Source: Siphonodentalium dalli
Lineage: Eukaryota > Mollusca > Scaphopoda > Gadilida > Siphonodentaliidae
NCBI GenBank assembly: GCA_032622095.1
Contig: CP136061.1
Coordinates: 265,082,077-265,146,076, forward strand
DNA length: 64,000 nt
Direction: 5' to 3'
Position 1 is the first letter of the stretch. Each line of letters begins with the position of its first letter. A program made the position numbers and the translations under genes. Under the pieces are notes generated by a model. The model searched no databases and was not told the DNA's origin. It saw nothing but the letters and a program-made list of their open reading frames with translations. Of the stretch, positions 35,283 to 49,336 are shown in pieces.

Positions 35283-37005
35283 GGATCAATCATGAGTGGA
35301 AAGAATCGCAGTTTATGGACGGAAAATATGAAGTATGGTGATTATATGTTGTCCTAATATGTGTAGGTTGATCTCAAGTGTTTGGACGTGACCCCACCCC
35401 TGCCTCGAAATTGGGTGACGGGATTGGGAAAACATCAACCCCTGGCACAAACTGCTAAGTTTGAGGCCCCGTAACTTCGTCAGTTTCCAACGGATTTTAA
35501 AGTTGTTTCCAGTTTTGTGATTTGCGGCTGACATAGATTGCATAGTATAAATTTCATCTGATTTGGAGACGGATAACACTTTGATTATTGGAAAGCATAT
35601 GGGCCCAAATTCAAACTTGTACGGCCAAAATCTCCGCCATTTTCCAACGTATTTACGATCTGTCTTCAGCTTCGAGATCGGCTGATGTTGCAGATATTAT
35701 ATTCCAAGTTTCATCTGATTCCGAGAAGAATTAAAATTCGGCACCACGGACCACCCCTCCCCAGACCCACAATAATGAACCGACACTGGCAAAATTTGGC
35801 CCACCGCGTGCCGTCTCCAGTCCGTACGCATTTTCGTATCAGATGACATCCTATGTTCGATATCTTCGGAGGAGATGTGTTATCAAGCACATGGGCCCAA
35901 AATTGCAAAGTTTGAGGGCCCGCGATTCTTTTAGTTTTCGATGGATTTTCGAAATTCTTCCAGTTTCTAGATCGGCTGATGTTGCAGATGTTATATTCCA
36001 AGTTTCATCTGATTCCGAGAAGAATTAAAAATTGGTACCACGGACCACCCCTCCCCAGACCCACAATAATGAACAGACACTGGCAAAATTTGGCCCACCG
36101 CGTGCTCTCTTCCGTCCGCACACGTTGGCGTATCAGATGATATCCTATGTTCGATATCTTCGGAGGAGATGTGAGGACAAGCACATGGGCCCAAATTGCA
36201 AACTTTGAGGGCCCGTAACTCTTGCATTTCTTCTCGGATTTCAAAAATCCTTTCCGGTATGAGTTTGTTTTCGTTCGGGAAATACATAAACTTAAATATA
36301 TGAATGTCAATCAAAATTTTATTTTGCAAACAATTTGCCCCCCACCCCAGTGTCAAAATATATGTCTGACCCTGTCAAAATTTCCTTCTCTGACTAAACT
36401 GACAACGGTCAACACGACTATGAAAACCACATGCAGTTATCTGGAATGATACAAGAGGACAACAGAGTACAATCAAATAGAGGTTTGCCAACTATGGGCG
36501 GTAACTCCTCAGGGAAAGCGCGGACACAAGTTCTGATGCCCGTGGGCAGTAGGGCATATCGAGATGTGTATACAGTCCAATTTTCGATGCTCTGCTCCTT
36601 ATAATTTCCGAGATAATAAAATGACATTTTTTCATATAAAGGGAGATAACTCTACGGGGTAAATGCGGACAATATCCGTTATGAGCCAAAGGCATAGAAC
36701 TCATTTACCCCAACATACTTACCAAACTTGAGTTTTCTAGTACTAATACATTCCGAGATTTGGGCGTTGAAAAATACTGTAGTATAATAATAATAATAAT
36801 GAAAAATAATCGAAAAAGGGCCATAACTCTGTTAAAAGATATTGGACCAACATCCGGATACCATTATTTTTAGTAGACCTTAGATGCCTTCATTCGCTAG
36901 AGATTTCGCGGTCCTCCTCCCATTAGTTTCTGAGTATTTCCAATTAAACAGAAAACGGCCGCAGTAGAAAAACAATATACTTCCTTGGTTACACCATGGA
37001 AGTAT
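35283..37005 (+). repeat. Array unit A5, 1730-bp type
   Basis: The core spans 35283-36785 and the SE 36801-37005. This is the first of seven successive units with an exact 1730-bp period. The 294-bp internal period is visible as GCACCACGG (35741) and GTACCACGG (36035). Confidence 0.97.
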
Positions 37006-37012
37006 AATAATA

Positions 37013-38735
37013 GGATCAATCATGAGTGGAAAGAATCGCAGTTTATGGACGGAAAATATGAAGTATGGTGATTATATGTTGTCCTAATATGTGTAGGTTG
37101 ATCTCAAGTGTTTGGACGTGACCCCACCCCTGCCTCGAAATTGGGTGACGGGATTGGGAAAACATCAACCCCTGGCACAAACTGCTAAGTTTGAGGCCCC
37201 GTAACTTCGTCAGTTTCCAACGGATTTTAAAGTTGTTTCCAGTTTTGTGATTTGCGGCTGACATAGATTGCATAGTATAAATTTCATCTGATTTGGAGAC
37301 GGATAACACTTTGATTATTGGAAAGCATATGGGCCCAAATTCAAACTTGTACGGCCAAAATCTCCGCCATTTTCCAACGTATTTACGATCTGTCTTCAGC
37401 TTCGAGATCGGCTGATGTTGCAGATATTATATTCCAAGTTTCATCTGATTCCGAGAAGAATTAAAATTCGGCACCACGGACCACCCCTCCCCAGACCCAC
37501 AATAATGAACCGACACTGGCAAAATTTGGCCCACCGCGTGCCGTCTCCAGTCCGTACGCATTTTCGTATCAGATGACATCCTATGTTCGATATCTTCGGA
37601 GGAGATGTGTTATCAAGCACATGGGCCCAAAATTGCAAAGTTTGAGGGCCCGCGATTCTTTTAGTTTTCGATGGATTTTCGAAATTCTTCCAGTTTCTAG
37701 ATCGGCTGATGTTGCAGATGTTATATTCCAAGTTTCATCTGATTCCGAGAAGAATTAAAAATTGGTACCACGGACCACCCCTCCCCAGACCCACAATAAT
37801 GAACAGACACTGGCAAAATTTGGCCCACCGCGTGCTCTCTTCCGTCCGCACACGTTGGCGTATCAGATGATATCCTATGTTCGATATCTTCGGAGGAGAT
37901 GTGAGGACAAGCACATGGGCCCAAATTGCAAACTTTGAGGGCCCGTAACTCTTGCATTTCTTCTCGGATTTCAAAAATCCTTTCCGGTATGAGTTTGTTT
38001 TCGTTCGGGAAATACATAAACTTAAATATATGAATGTCAATCAAAATTTTATTTTGCAAACAATTTGCCCCCCACCCCAGTGTCAAAATATATGTCTGAC
38101 CCTGTCAAAATTTCCTTCTCTGACTAAACTGACAACGGTCAACACGACTATGAAAACCACATGCAGTTATCTGGAATGATACAAGAGGACAACAGAGTAC
38201 AATCAAATAGAGGTTTGCCAACTATGGGCGGTAACTCCTCAGGGAAAGCGCGGACACAAGTTCTGATGCCCGTGGGCAGTAGGGCATATCGAGATGTGTA
38301 TACAGTCCAATTTTCGATGCTCTGCTCCTTATAATTTCCGAGATAATAAAATGACATTTTTTCATATAAAGGGAGATAACTCTACGGGGTAAATGCGGAC
38401 AATATCCGTTATGAGCCAAAGGCATAGAACTCATTTACCCCAACATACTTACCAAACTTGAGTTTTCTAGTACTAATACATTCCGAGATTTGGGCGTTGA
38501 AAAATACTGTAGTATAATAATAATAATAATGAAAAATAATCGAAAAAGGGCCATAACTCTGTTAAAAGATATTGGACCAACATCCGGATACCATTATTTT
38601 TAGTAGACCTTAGATGCCTTCATTCGCTAGAGATTTCGCGGTCCTCCTCCCATTAGTTTCTGAGTATTTCCAATTAAACAGAAAACGGCCGCAGTAGAAA
38701 AACAATATACTTCCTTGGTTACACCATGGAAGTAT
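37013..38735 (+). repeat. Array unit A6, 1730-bp type
   Basis: The core spans 37013-38515 and the SE 38531-38735. I saw no difference from A5. Confidence 0.97.
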
Positions 38736-38742
38736 AATAATA

Positions 38743-40465
38743 GGATCAATCATGAGTGGAAAGAATCGCAGTTTATGGACGGAAAATATGAAGTATGGTG
38801 ATTATATGTTGTCCTAATATGTGTAGGTTGATCTCAAGTGTTTGGACGTGACCCCACCCCTGCCTCGAAATTGGGTGACGGGATTGGGAAAACATCAACC
38901 CCTGGCACAAACTGCTAAGTTTGAGGCCCCGTAACTTCGTCAGTTTCCAACGGATTTTAAAGTTGTTTCCAGTTTTGTGATTTGCGGCTGACATAGATTG
39001 CATAGTATAAATTTCATCTGATTTGGAGACGGATAACACTTTGATTATTGGAAAGCATATGGGCCCAAATTCAAACTTGTACGGCCAAAATCTCCGCCAT
39101 TTTCCAACGTATTTACGATCTGTCTTCAGCTTCGAGATCGGCTGATGTTGCAGATATTATATTCCAAGTTTCATCTGATTCCGAGAAGAATTAAAATTCG
39201 GCACCACGGACCACCCCTCCCCAGACCCACAATAATGAACCGACACTGGCAAAATTTGGCCCACCGCGTGCCGTCTCCAGTCCGTACGCATTTTCGTATC
39301 AGATGACATCCTATGTTCGATATCTTCGGAGGAGATGTGTTATCAAGCACATGGGCCCAAAATTGCAAAGTTTGAGGGCCCGCGATTCTTTTAGTTTTCG
39401 ATGGATTTTCGAAATTCTTCCAGTTTCTAGATCGGCTGATGTTGCAGATGTTATATTCCAAGTTTCATCTGATTCCGAGAAGAATTAAAAATTGGTACCA
39501 CGGACCACCCCTCCCCAGACCCACAATAATGAACAGACACTGGCAAAATTTGGCCCACCGCGTGCTCTCTTCCGTCCGCACACGTTGGCGTATCAGATGA
39601 TATCCTATGTTCGATATCTTCGGAGGAGATGTGAGGACAAGCACATGGGCCCAAATTGCAAACTTTGAGGGCCCGTAACTCTTGCATTTCTTCTCGGATT
39701 TCAAAAATCCTTTCCGGTATGAGTTTGTTTTCGTTCGGGAAATACATAAACTTAAATATATGAATGTCAATCAAAATTTTATTTTGCAAACAATTTGCCC
39801 CCCACCCCAGTGTCAAAATATATGTCTGACCCTGTCAAAATTTCCTTCTCTGACTAAACTGACAACGGTCAACACGACTATGAAAACCACATGCAGTTAT
39901 CTGGAATGATACAAGAGGACAACAGAGTACAATCAAATAGAGGTTTGCCAACTATGGGCGGTAACTCCTCAGGGAAAGCGCGGACACAAGTTCTGATGCC
40001 CGTGGGCAGTAGGGCATATCGAGATGTGTATACAGTCCAATTTTCGATGCTCTGCTCCTTATAATTTCCGAGATAATAAAATGACATTTTTTCATATAAA
40101 GGGAGATAACTCTACGGGGTAAATGCGGACAATATCCGTTATGAGCCAAAGGCATAGAACTCATTTACCCCAACATACTTACCAAACTTGAGTTTTCTAG
40201 TACTAATACATTCCGAGATTTGGGCGTTGAAAAATACTGTAGTATAATAATAATAATAATGAAAAATAATCGAAAAAGGGCCATAACTCTGTTAAAAGAT
40301 ATTGGACCAACATCCGGATACCATTATTTTTAGTAGACCTTAGATGCCTTCATTTGCTAGAGATTTCGCGGTCCTCCTCCCATTAGTTTCTGAGTATTTC
40401 CAATTAAACAGAAAACGGCCGCAGTAGAAAAACAATATACTTCCTTGGTTACACCATGGAAGTAT
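38743..40465 (+). repeat. Array unit A7, 1730-bp type
   Basis: The core spans 38743-40245 and the SE 40261-40465. It has a private C-to-T difference at 40355 (CATTTGCTAG for CATTCGCTAG). Confidence 0.97.
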
Positions 40466-40472
40466 AATAATA

Positions 40473-42195
40473 GGATCAATCATGAGTGGAAAGAATCGCA
40501 GTTTATGGACGGAAAATATGAAGTATGGTGATTATATGTTGTCCTAATATGTGTAGGTTGATCTCAAGTGTTTGGACGTGACCCCACCCCTGCCTCGAAA
40601 TTGGGTGACGGGATTGGGAAAACATCAACCCCTGGCACAAACTGCTAAGTTTGAGGCCCCGTAACTTCGTCAGTTTCCAACGGATTTTAAAGTTGTTTCC
40701 AGTTTTGTGATTTGCGGCTGACATAGATTGCATAGTATAAATTTCATCTGATTTGGAGACGGATAACACTTTGATTATTGGAAAGCATATGGGCCCAAAT
40801 TCAAACTTGTACGGCCAAAATCTCCGCCATTTTCCAACGTATTTACGATCTGTCTTCAGCTTCGAGATCGGCTGATGTTGCAGATATTATATTCCAAGTT
40901 TCATCTGATTCCGAGAAGAATTAAAATTCGGCACCACGGACCACCCCTCCCCAGACCCACAATAATGAACCGACACTGGCAAAATTTGGCCCACCGCGTG
41001 CCGTCTCCAGTCCGTACGCATTTTCGTATCAGATGACATCCTATGTTCGATATCTTCGGAGGAGATGTGTTATCAAGCACATGGGCCCAAAATTGCAAAG
41101 TTTGAGGGCCCGCGATTCTTTTAGTTTTCGATGGATTTTCGAAATTCTTCCAGTTTCTAGATCGGCTGATGTTGCAGATGTTATATTCCAAGTTTCATCT
41201 GATTCCGAGAAGAATTAAAAATTGGTACCACGGACCACCCCTCCCCAGACCCACAATAATGAACAGACACTGGCAAAATTTGGCCCACCGCGTGCTCTCT
41301 TCCGTCCGCACACGTTGGCGTATCAGATGATATCCTATGTTCGATATCTTCGGAGGAGATGTGAGGACAAGCACATGGGCCCAAATTGCAAACTTTGAGG
41401 GCCCGTAACTCTTGCATTTCTTCTCGGATTTCAAAAATCCTTTCCGGTATGAGTTTGTTTTCGTTCGGGAAATACATAAACTTAAATATATGAATGTCAA
41501 TCAAAATTTTATTTTGCAAACAATTTGCCCCCCACCCCAGTGTCAAAATATATGTCTGACCCTGTCAAAATTTCCTTCTCTGACTAAACTGACAACGGTC
41601 AACACGACTATGAAAACCACATGCAGTTATCTGGAATGATACAAGAGGACAACAGAGTACAATCAAATAGAGGTTTGCCAACTATGGGCGGTAACTCCTC
41701 AGGGAAAGCGCGGACACAAGTTCTGATGCCCGTGGGCAGTAGGGCATATCGAGATGTGTATACAGTCCAATTTTCGATGCTCTGCTCCTTATAATTTCCG
41801 AGATAATAAAATGACATTTTTTCATATAAAGGGAGATAACTCTACGGGGTAAATGCGGACAATATCCGTTATGAGCCAAAGGCATAGAACTCATTTACCC
41901 CAACATACTTACCAAACTTGAGTTTTCTAGTACTAATACATTCCGAGATTTGGGCGTTGAAAAATACTGTAGTATAATAATAATAATAATGAAAAATAAT
42001 CGAAAAAGGGCCATAACTCTGTTAAAAGATATTGGACCAACATCCGGATACCATTATTTTTAGTAGACCTTAGATGCCTTCATTCGCTAGAGATTTCGCG
42101 GTCCTCCTCCCATTAGTTTCTGAGTATTTCCAATTAAACAGAAAACGGCCGCAGTAGAAAAACAATATACTTCCTTGGTTACACCATGGAAGTAT
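40473..42195 (+). repeat. Array unit A8, 1730-bp type
   Basis: The core spans 40473-41975 and the SE 41991-42195. I saw no private difference. Confidence 0.97.
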
Positions 42196-42202
42196 AATAA
42201 TA

Positions 42203-43925
42203 GGATCAATCATGAGTGGAAAGAATCGCAGTTTATGGACGGAAAATATGAAGTATGGTGATTATATGTTGTCCTAATATGTGTAGGTTGATCTCAAGTG
42301 TTTGGACGTGACCCCACCCCTGCCTCGAAATTGGGTGACGGGATTGGGAAAACATCAACCCCTGGCACAAACTGCTAAGTTTGAGGCCCCGTAACTTCGT
42401 CAGTTTCCAACGGATTTTAAAGTTGTTTCCAGTTTTGTGATTTGCGGCTGACATAGATTGCATAGTATAAATTTCATCTGATTTGGAGACGGATAACACT
42501 TTGATTATTGGAAAGCATATGGGCCCAAATTCAAACTTGTACGGCCAAAATCTCCGCCATTTTCCAACGTATTTACGATCTGTCTTCAGCTTCGAGATCG
42601 GCTGATGTTGCAGATATTATATTCCAAGTTTCATCTGATTCCGAGAAGAATTAAAATTCGGCACCACGGACCACCCCTCCCCAGACCCACAATAATGAAC
42701 CGACACTGGCAAAATTTGGCCCACCGCGTGCCGTCTCCAGTCCGTACGCATTTTCGTATCAGATGACATCCTATGTTCGATATCTTCGGAGGAGATGTGT
42801 TATCAAGCACATGGGCCCAAAATTGCAAAGTTTGAGGGCCCGCGATTCTTTTAGTTTTCGATGGATTTTCGAAATTCTTCCAGTTTCTAGATCGGCTGAT
42901 GTTGCAGATGTTATATTCCAAGTTTCATCTGATTCCGAGAAGAATTAAAAATTGGTACCACGGACCACCCCTCCCCAGACCCACAATAATGAACAGACAC
43001 TGGCAAAATTTGGCCCACCGCGTGCTCTCTTCCGTCCGCACACGTTGGCGTATCAGATGATATCCTATGTTCGATATCTTCGGAGGAGATGTGAGGACAA
43101 GCACATGGGCCCAAATTGCAAACTTTGAGGGCCCGTAACTCTTGCATTTCTTCTCGGATTTCAAAAATCCTTTCCGGTATGAGTTTGTTTTCGTTCGGGA
43201 AATACATAAACTTAAATATATGAATGTCAATCAAAATTTTATTTTGCAAACAATTTGCCCCCCACCCCAGTGTCAAAATATATGTCTGACCCTGTCAAAA
43301 TTTCCTTCTCTGACTAAACTGACAACGGTCAACACGACTATGAAAACCACATGCAGTTATCTGGAATGATACAAGAGGACAACAGAGTACAATCAAATAG
43401 AGGTTTGCCAACTATGGGCGGTAACTCCTCAGGGAAAGCGCGGACACAAGTTCTGATGCCCGTGGGCAGTAGGGCATATCGAGATGTGTATACAGTCCAA
43501 TTTTCGATGCTCTGCTCCTTATAATTTCCGAGATAATAAAATGACATTTTTTCATATAAAGGGAGATAACTCTACGGGGTAAATGCGGACAATATCCGTT
43601 ATGAGCCAAAGGCATAGAACTCATTTACCCCAACATACTTACCAAACTTGAGTTTTCTAGTACTAATACATTCCGAGATTTGGGCGTTGAAAAATACTGT
43701 AGTATAATAATAATAATAATGAAAAATAATCGAAAAAGGGCCATAACTCTGTTAAAAGATATTGGACCAACATCCGGATACCATTATTTTTAGTAGACCT
43801 TAGATGCCTTCATTCGCTAGAGATTTCGCGGTCCTCCTCCCATTAGTTTCTGAGTATTTCCAATTAAACAGAAAACGGCCGCAGTAGAAAAACAATATAC
43901 TTCCTTGGTTACACCATGGAAGTAT
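42203..43925 (+). repeat. Array unit A9, 1730-bp type
   Basis: The core spans 42203-43705 and the SE 43721-43925. I saw no private difference. Confidence 0.97.
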
Positions 43926-43932
43926 AATAATA

Positions 43933-45655
43933 GGATCAATCATGAGTGGAAAGAATCGCAGTTTATGGACGGAAAATATGAAGTATGGTGATTATATGTT
44001 GTCCTAATATGTGTAGGTTGATCTCAAGTGTTTGGACGTGACCCCACCCCTGCCTCGAAATTGGGTGACGGGATTGGGAAAACATCAACCCCTGGCACAA
44101 ACTGCTAAGTTTGAGGCCCCGTAACTTCGTCAGTTTCCAACGGATTTTAAAGTTGTTTCCAGTTTTGTGATTTGCGGCTGACATAGATTGCATAGTATAA
44201 ATTTCATCTGATTTGGAGACGGATAACACTTTGATTATTGGAAAGCATATGGGCCCAAATTCAAACTTGTACGGCCAAAATCTCCGCCATTTTCCAACGT
44301 ATTTACGATCTGTCTTCAGCTTCGAGATCGGCTGATGTTGCAGATATTATATTCCAAGTTTCATCTGATTCCGAGAAGAATTAAAATTCGGCACCACGGA
44401 CCACCCCTCCCCAGACCCACAATAATGAACCGACACTGGCAAAATTTGGCCCACCGCGTGCCGTCTCCAGTCCGTACGCATTTTCGTATCAGATGACATC
44501 CTATGTTCGATATCTTCGGAGGAGATGTGTTATCAAGCACATGGGCCCAAAATTGCAAAGTTTGAGGGCCCGCGATTCTTTTAGTTTTCGATGGATTTTC
44601 GAAATTCTTCCAGTTTCTAGATCGGCTGATGTTGCAGATGTTATATTCCAAGTTTCATCTGATTCCGAGAAGAATTAAAAATTGGTACCACGGACCACCC
44701 CTCCCCAGACCCACAATAATGAACAGACACTGGCAAAATTTGGCCCACCGCGTGCTCTCTTCCGTCCGCACACGTTGGCGTATCAGATGATATCCTATGT
44801 TCGATATCTTCGGAGGAGATGTGAGGACAAGCACATGGGCCCAAATTGCAAACTTTGAGGGCCCGTAACTCTTGCATTTCTTCTCGGATTTCAAAAATCC
44901 TTTCCGGTATGAGTTTGTTTTCGTTCGGGAAATACATAAACTTAAATATATGAATGTCAATCAAAATTTTATTTTGCAAACAATTTGCCCCCCACCCCAG
45001 TGTCAAAATATATGTCTGACCCTGTCAAAATTTCCTTCTCTGACTAAACTGACAACGGTCAACACGACTATGAAAACCACATGCAGTTATCTGGAATGAT
45101 ACAAGAGGACAACAGAGTACAATCAAATAGAGGTTTGCCAACTATGGGCGGTAACTCCTCAGGGAAAGCGCGGACACAAGTTCTGATGCCCGTGGGCAGT
45201 AGGGCATATCGAGATGTGTATACAGTCCAATTTTCGATGCTCTGCTCCTTATAATTTCCGAGATAATAAAATGACATTTTTTCATATAAAGGGAGATAAC
45301 TCTACGGGGTAAATGCGGACAATATCCGTTATGAGCCAAAGGCATAGAACTCATTTACCCCAACATACTTACCAAACTTGAGTTTTCTAGTACTAATACA
45401 TTCCGAGATTTGGGCGTTGAAAAATACTGTAGTATAATAATAATAATAATGAAAAATAATCGAAAAAGGGCCATAACTCTGTTAAAAGATATTGGACCAA
45501 CATCCGGATACCATTATTTTTAGTAGACCTTAGATGCCTTCATTCGCTAGAGATTTCGCGGTCCTCCTCCCATTAGTTTCTGAGTATTTCCAATTAAACA
45601 GAAAACGGCCGCAGTAGAAAAACAATATACTTCCTTGGTTACACCATGGAAGTAT
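43933..45655 (+). repeat. Array unit A10, 1730-bp type
   Basis: The core spans 43933-45435 and the SE 45451-45655. I saw no private difference. Confidence 0.97.
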
Positions 45656-45662
45656 AATAATA

Positions 45663-47385
45663 GGATCAATCATGAGTGGAAAGAATCGCAGTTTATGGAC
45701 GGAAAATATGAAGTATGGTGATTATATGTTGTCCTAATATGTGTAGGTTGATCTCAAGTGTTTGGACGTGACCCCACCCCTGCCTCGAAATTGGGTGACG
45801 GGATTGGGAAAACATCAACCCCTGGCACAAACTGCTAAGTTTGAGGCCCCGTAACTTCGTCAGTTTCCAACGGATTTTAAAGTTGTTTCCAGTTTTGTGA
45901 TTTGCGGCTGACATAGATTGCATAGTATAAATTTCATCTGATTTGGAGACGGATAACACTTTGATTATTGGAAAGCATATGGGCCCAAATTCAAACTTGT
46001 ACGGCCAAAATCTCCGCCATTTTCCAACGTATTTACGATCTGTCTTCAGCTTCGAGATCGGCTGATGTTGCAGATATTATATTCCAAGTTTCATCTGATT
46101 CCGAGAAGAATTAAAATTCGGTACCACGGACCACCCCTCCCCAGACCCACAATAATGAACCGACACTGGCAAAATTTGGCCCACCGCGTGCCGTCTCCAG
46201 TCCGTACGCATTTTCGTATCAGATGACATCCTATGTTCGATATCTTCGGAGGAGATGTGTTATCAAGCACATGGGCCCAAAATTGCAAAGTTTGAGGGCC
46301 CGCGATTCTTTTAGTTTTCGATGGATTTTCGAAATTCTTCCAGTTTCTAGATCGGCTGATGTTGCAGATGTTATATTCCAAGTTTCATCTGATTCCGAGA
46401 AGAATTAAAAATTGGTACCACGGACCACCCCTCCCCAGACCCACAATAATGAACAGACACTGGCAAAATTTGGCCCACCGCGTGCTCTCTTCCGTCCGCA
46501 CACGTTGGCGTATCAGATGATATCCTATGTTCGATATCTTCGGAGGAGATGTGAGGACAAGCACATGGGCCCAAATTGCAAACTTTGAGGGCCCGTAACT
46601 CTTGCATTTCTTCTCGGATTTCAAAAATCCTTTCCGGTATGAGTTTGTTTTCGTTCGGGAAATACATAAACTTAAATATATGAATGTCAATCAAAATTTT
46701 ATTTTGCAAACAATTTGCCCCCCACCCCAGTGTCAAAATATATGTCTGACCCTGTCAAAATTTCCTTCTCTGACTAAACTGACAACGGTCAACACGACTA
46801 TGAAAACCACATGCAGTTATCTGGAATGATACAAGAGGACAACAGAGTACAATCAAATAGAGGTTTGCCAACTATGGGCGGTAACTCCTCAGGGAAAGCG
46901 CGGACACAAGTTCTGATGCCCGTGGGCAGTAGGGCATATCGAGATGTGTATACAGTCCAATTTTCGATGCTCTGCTCCTTATAATTTCCGAGATAATAAA
47001 ATGACATTTTTTCATATAAAGGGAGATAACTCTACGGGGTAAATGCGGACAATATCCGTTATGAGCCAAAGGCATAGAACTCATTTACCCCAACATACTT
47101 ACCAAACTTGAGTTTTCTAGTACTAATACATTCCGAGATTTGGGCGTTGAAAAATACTGTAGTATAATAATAATAATAATGAAAAATAATCGAAAAAGGG
47201 CCATAACTCTGTTAAAAGATATTGGACCAACATCCGGATACCATTATTTTTAGTAGACCTTAGATGCCTTCATTCGCTAGAGATTTCGCGGTCCTCCTCC
47301 CATTAGTTTCTGAGTATTTCCAATTAAACAGAAAACGGCCGCAGTAGAAAAACAATATACTTCCTTGGTTACACCATGGAAGTAT
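45663..47385 (+). repeat. Array unit A11, 1730-bp type
   Basis: The core spans 45663-47165 and the SE 47181-47385. It has a private C-to-T difference at 46122 (GGTACCACGG for GGCACCACGG). Confidence 0.97.
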
Positions 47386-47392
47386 AATAATA

Positions 47393-49329
47393 GGATCAAT
47401 CATGAGTGGAAAGAATCGCAGTTTATGGACGGAAAATATGAAGTATGGTGATTATATGTTGTCCTAATATGTGTAGGTTGATCTCAAGTGTTTGGACGTG
47501 ACCCCACCCCTGCCTCGAAATTGGGTGACGGGATTGGGAAAACATCAACCCCTGGCACAAACTGCTAAGTTTGAGGCCCCGTAACTTCGTCAGTTTCCAA
47601 CGGATTTTAAAGTTGTTTCCAGTTTTGTGATTTGCGGCTGACATAGATTGCATAGTATAAATTTCATCTGATTTGGAGACGGATAACACTTTGATTATTG
47701 GAAAGCATATGGGCCCAAATTCAAACTTGTACGGCCAAAATCTCCGCCATTTTCCAACGTATTTACGATCTGTCTTCAGCTTCGAGATCGGCTGATGTTG
47801 CAGATATTATATTCCAAGTTTCATCTGATTCCGAGAAGAATTAAAATTCGGCACCACGGACCACCCCTCCCCAGACCCACAATAATGAACCGACACTGGC
47901 AAAATTTGGCCCACCGCGTGCCGTCTCCAGTCCGTACGCATTTTCGTATCAGATGACATCCTATGTTCGATATCTTCGGAGGAGATGTGTTATCAAGCAC
48001 ATGGGCCCAAAATTGCAAAGTTTGAGGGCCCGCGATTCTTTTAGTTTTCGATGGATTTTCGAAATTCTTCCAGTTTCTAGATCGGCTGATGTTGCAGATG
48101 TTATATTCCAAGTTTCATCTGATTCCGAGAAGAATTAAAAATTGGTACCACGGACCACCCCTCCCCAGACCCACAATAATGAACAGACACTGGCAAAATT
48201 TGGCCCACCGCGTGCTCTCTTCCGTCCGCACACGTTGGCGTATCAGATGATATCCTATGTTCGATATCTTCGGAGGAGATGTGAGGACAAGCACATGGGC
48301 CCAAATTGCAAACTTTGAGGGCCCGTAACTCTTGCATTTCTTCTCGGATTTCAAAAATCCTTTCCGGTATGAGTTTGTTTTCGTTCGGGAAATACATAAA
48401 CTTAAATATATGAATGTCAATCAAAATTTTATTTTGCAAACAATTTGCCCCCCACCCCAGTGTCAAAATATATGTCTGACCCTGTCAAAATTTCCTTCTC
48501 TGACTAAACTGACAACGGTCAACACGACTATGAAAACCACATGCAGTTATCTGGAATGATACAAGAGGACAACAGAGTACAATCAAATAGAGGTTTGCCA
48601 ACTATGGGCGGTAACTCCTCAGGGAAAGCGCGGACACAAGTTCTGATGCCCGTGGGCAGTAGGGCATATCGAGATGTGTATACAGTCCAATTTTCGATGC
48701 TCTGCTCCTTATAATTTCCGAGATAATAAAATGACATTTTTTCATATAAAGGGAGATAACTCTACGGGGTAAATGCGGACAATATCCGTTATGAGCCAAA
48801 GGCATAGAACTCATTTACCCCAACATACTTACCAAACTTGAGTTTTCTAGTACTAATACATTCCGAGATTTGGGCGTTGAAAAATACTGTAGTATAATAA
48901 TAATAATAATGAAAAATAATCGAAAAAGGGCCATAACTCTGTTAAAAGATATTGGACCAACATCCGGATACCATTATTTTTAGTAGACCTTAGATGCCTT
49001 CATTCGCTAGAGATTTCGCGGTCCTCCTCCCATTAGTTTCTGAGTATTTCCAATTAAACAGAAAACGGCCGCAGTAGAAAAACAATATACTTCCTTGGTT
49101 ACACCATGGAAGTATAATAATAATGAAAAATAATCGAAAAAGGGCCATAACTCTGTTAAAAGATATTGGACCAACATCCGGATACCATTATTTTTAGTAG
49201 ACCTTAGATGCCTTCATTCGCTAGAGATTTCGCGGTCCTCCTCCCATTAGTTTCTGAGTATTTCCAATTAAACAGAAAACGGCCGCAGTAGAAAAACAAT
49301 ATACTTCCTTGGTTACACCATGGAAGTAT
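47393..49329 (+). repeat. Array unit A12 with doubled SE (1944-bp period)
   Basis: The core spans 47393-48895, followed by SE at 48911-49115 and 49125-49329. The period is the 1730-bp unit plus exactly one SE and spacer (214 bp). Confidence 0.97.
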
Positions 49330-49336
49330 AATAATA

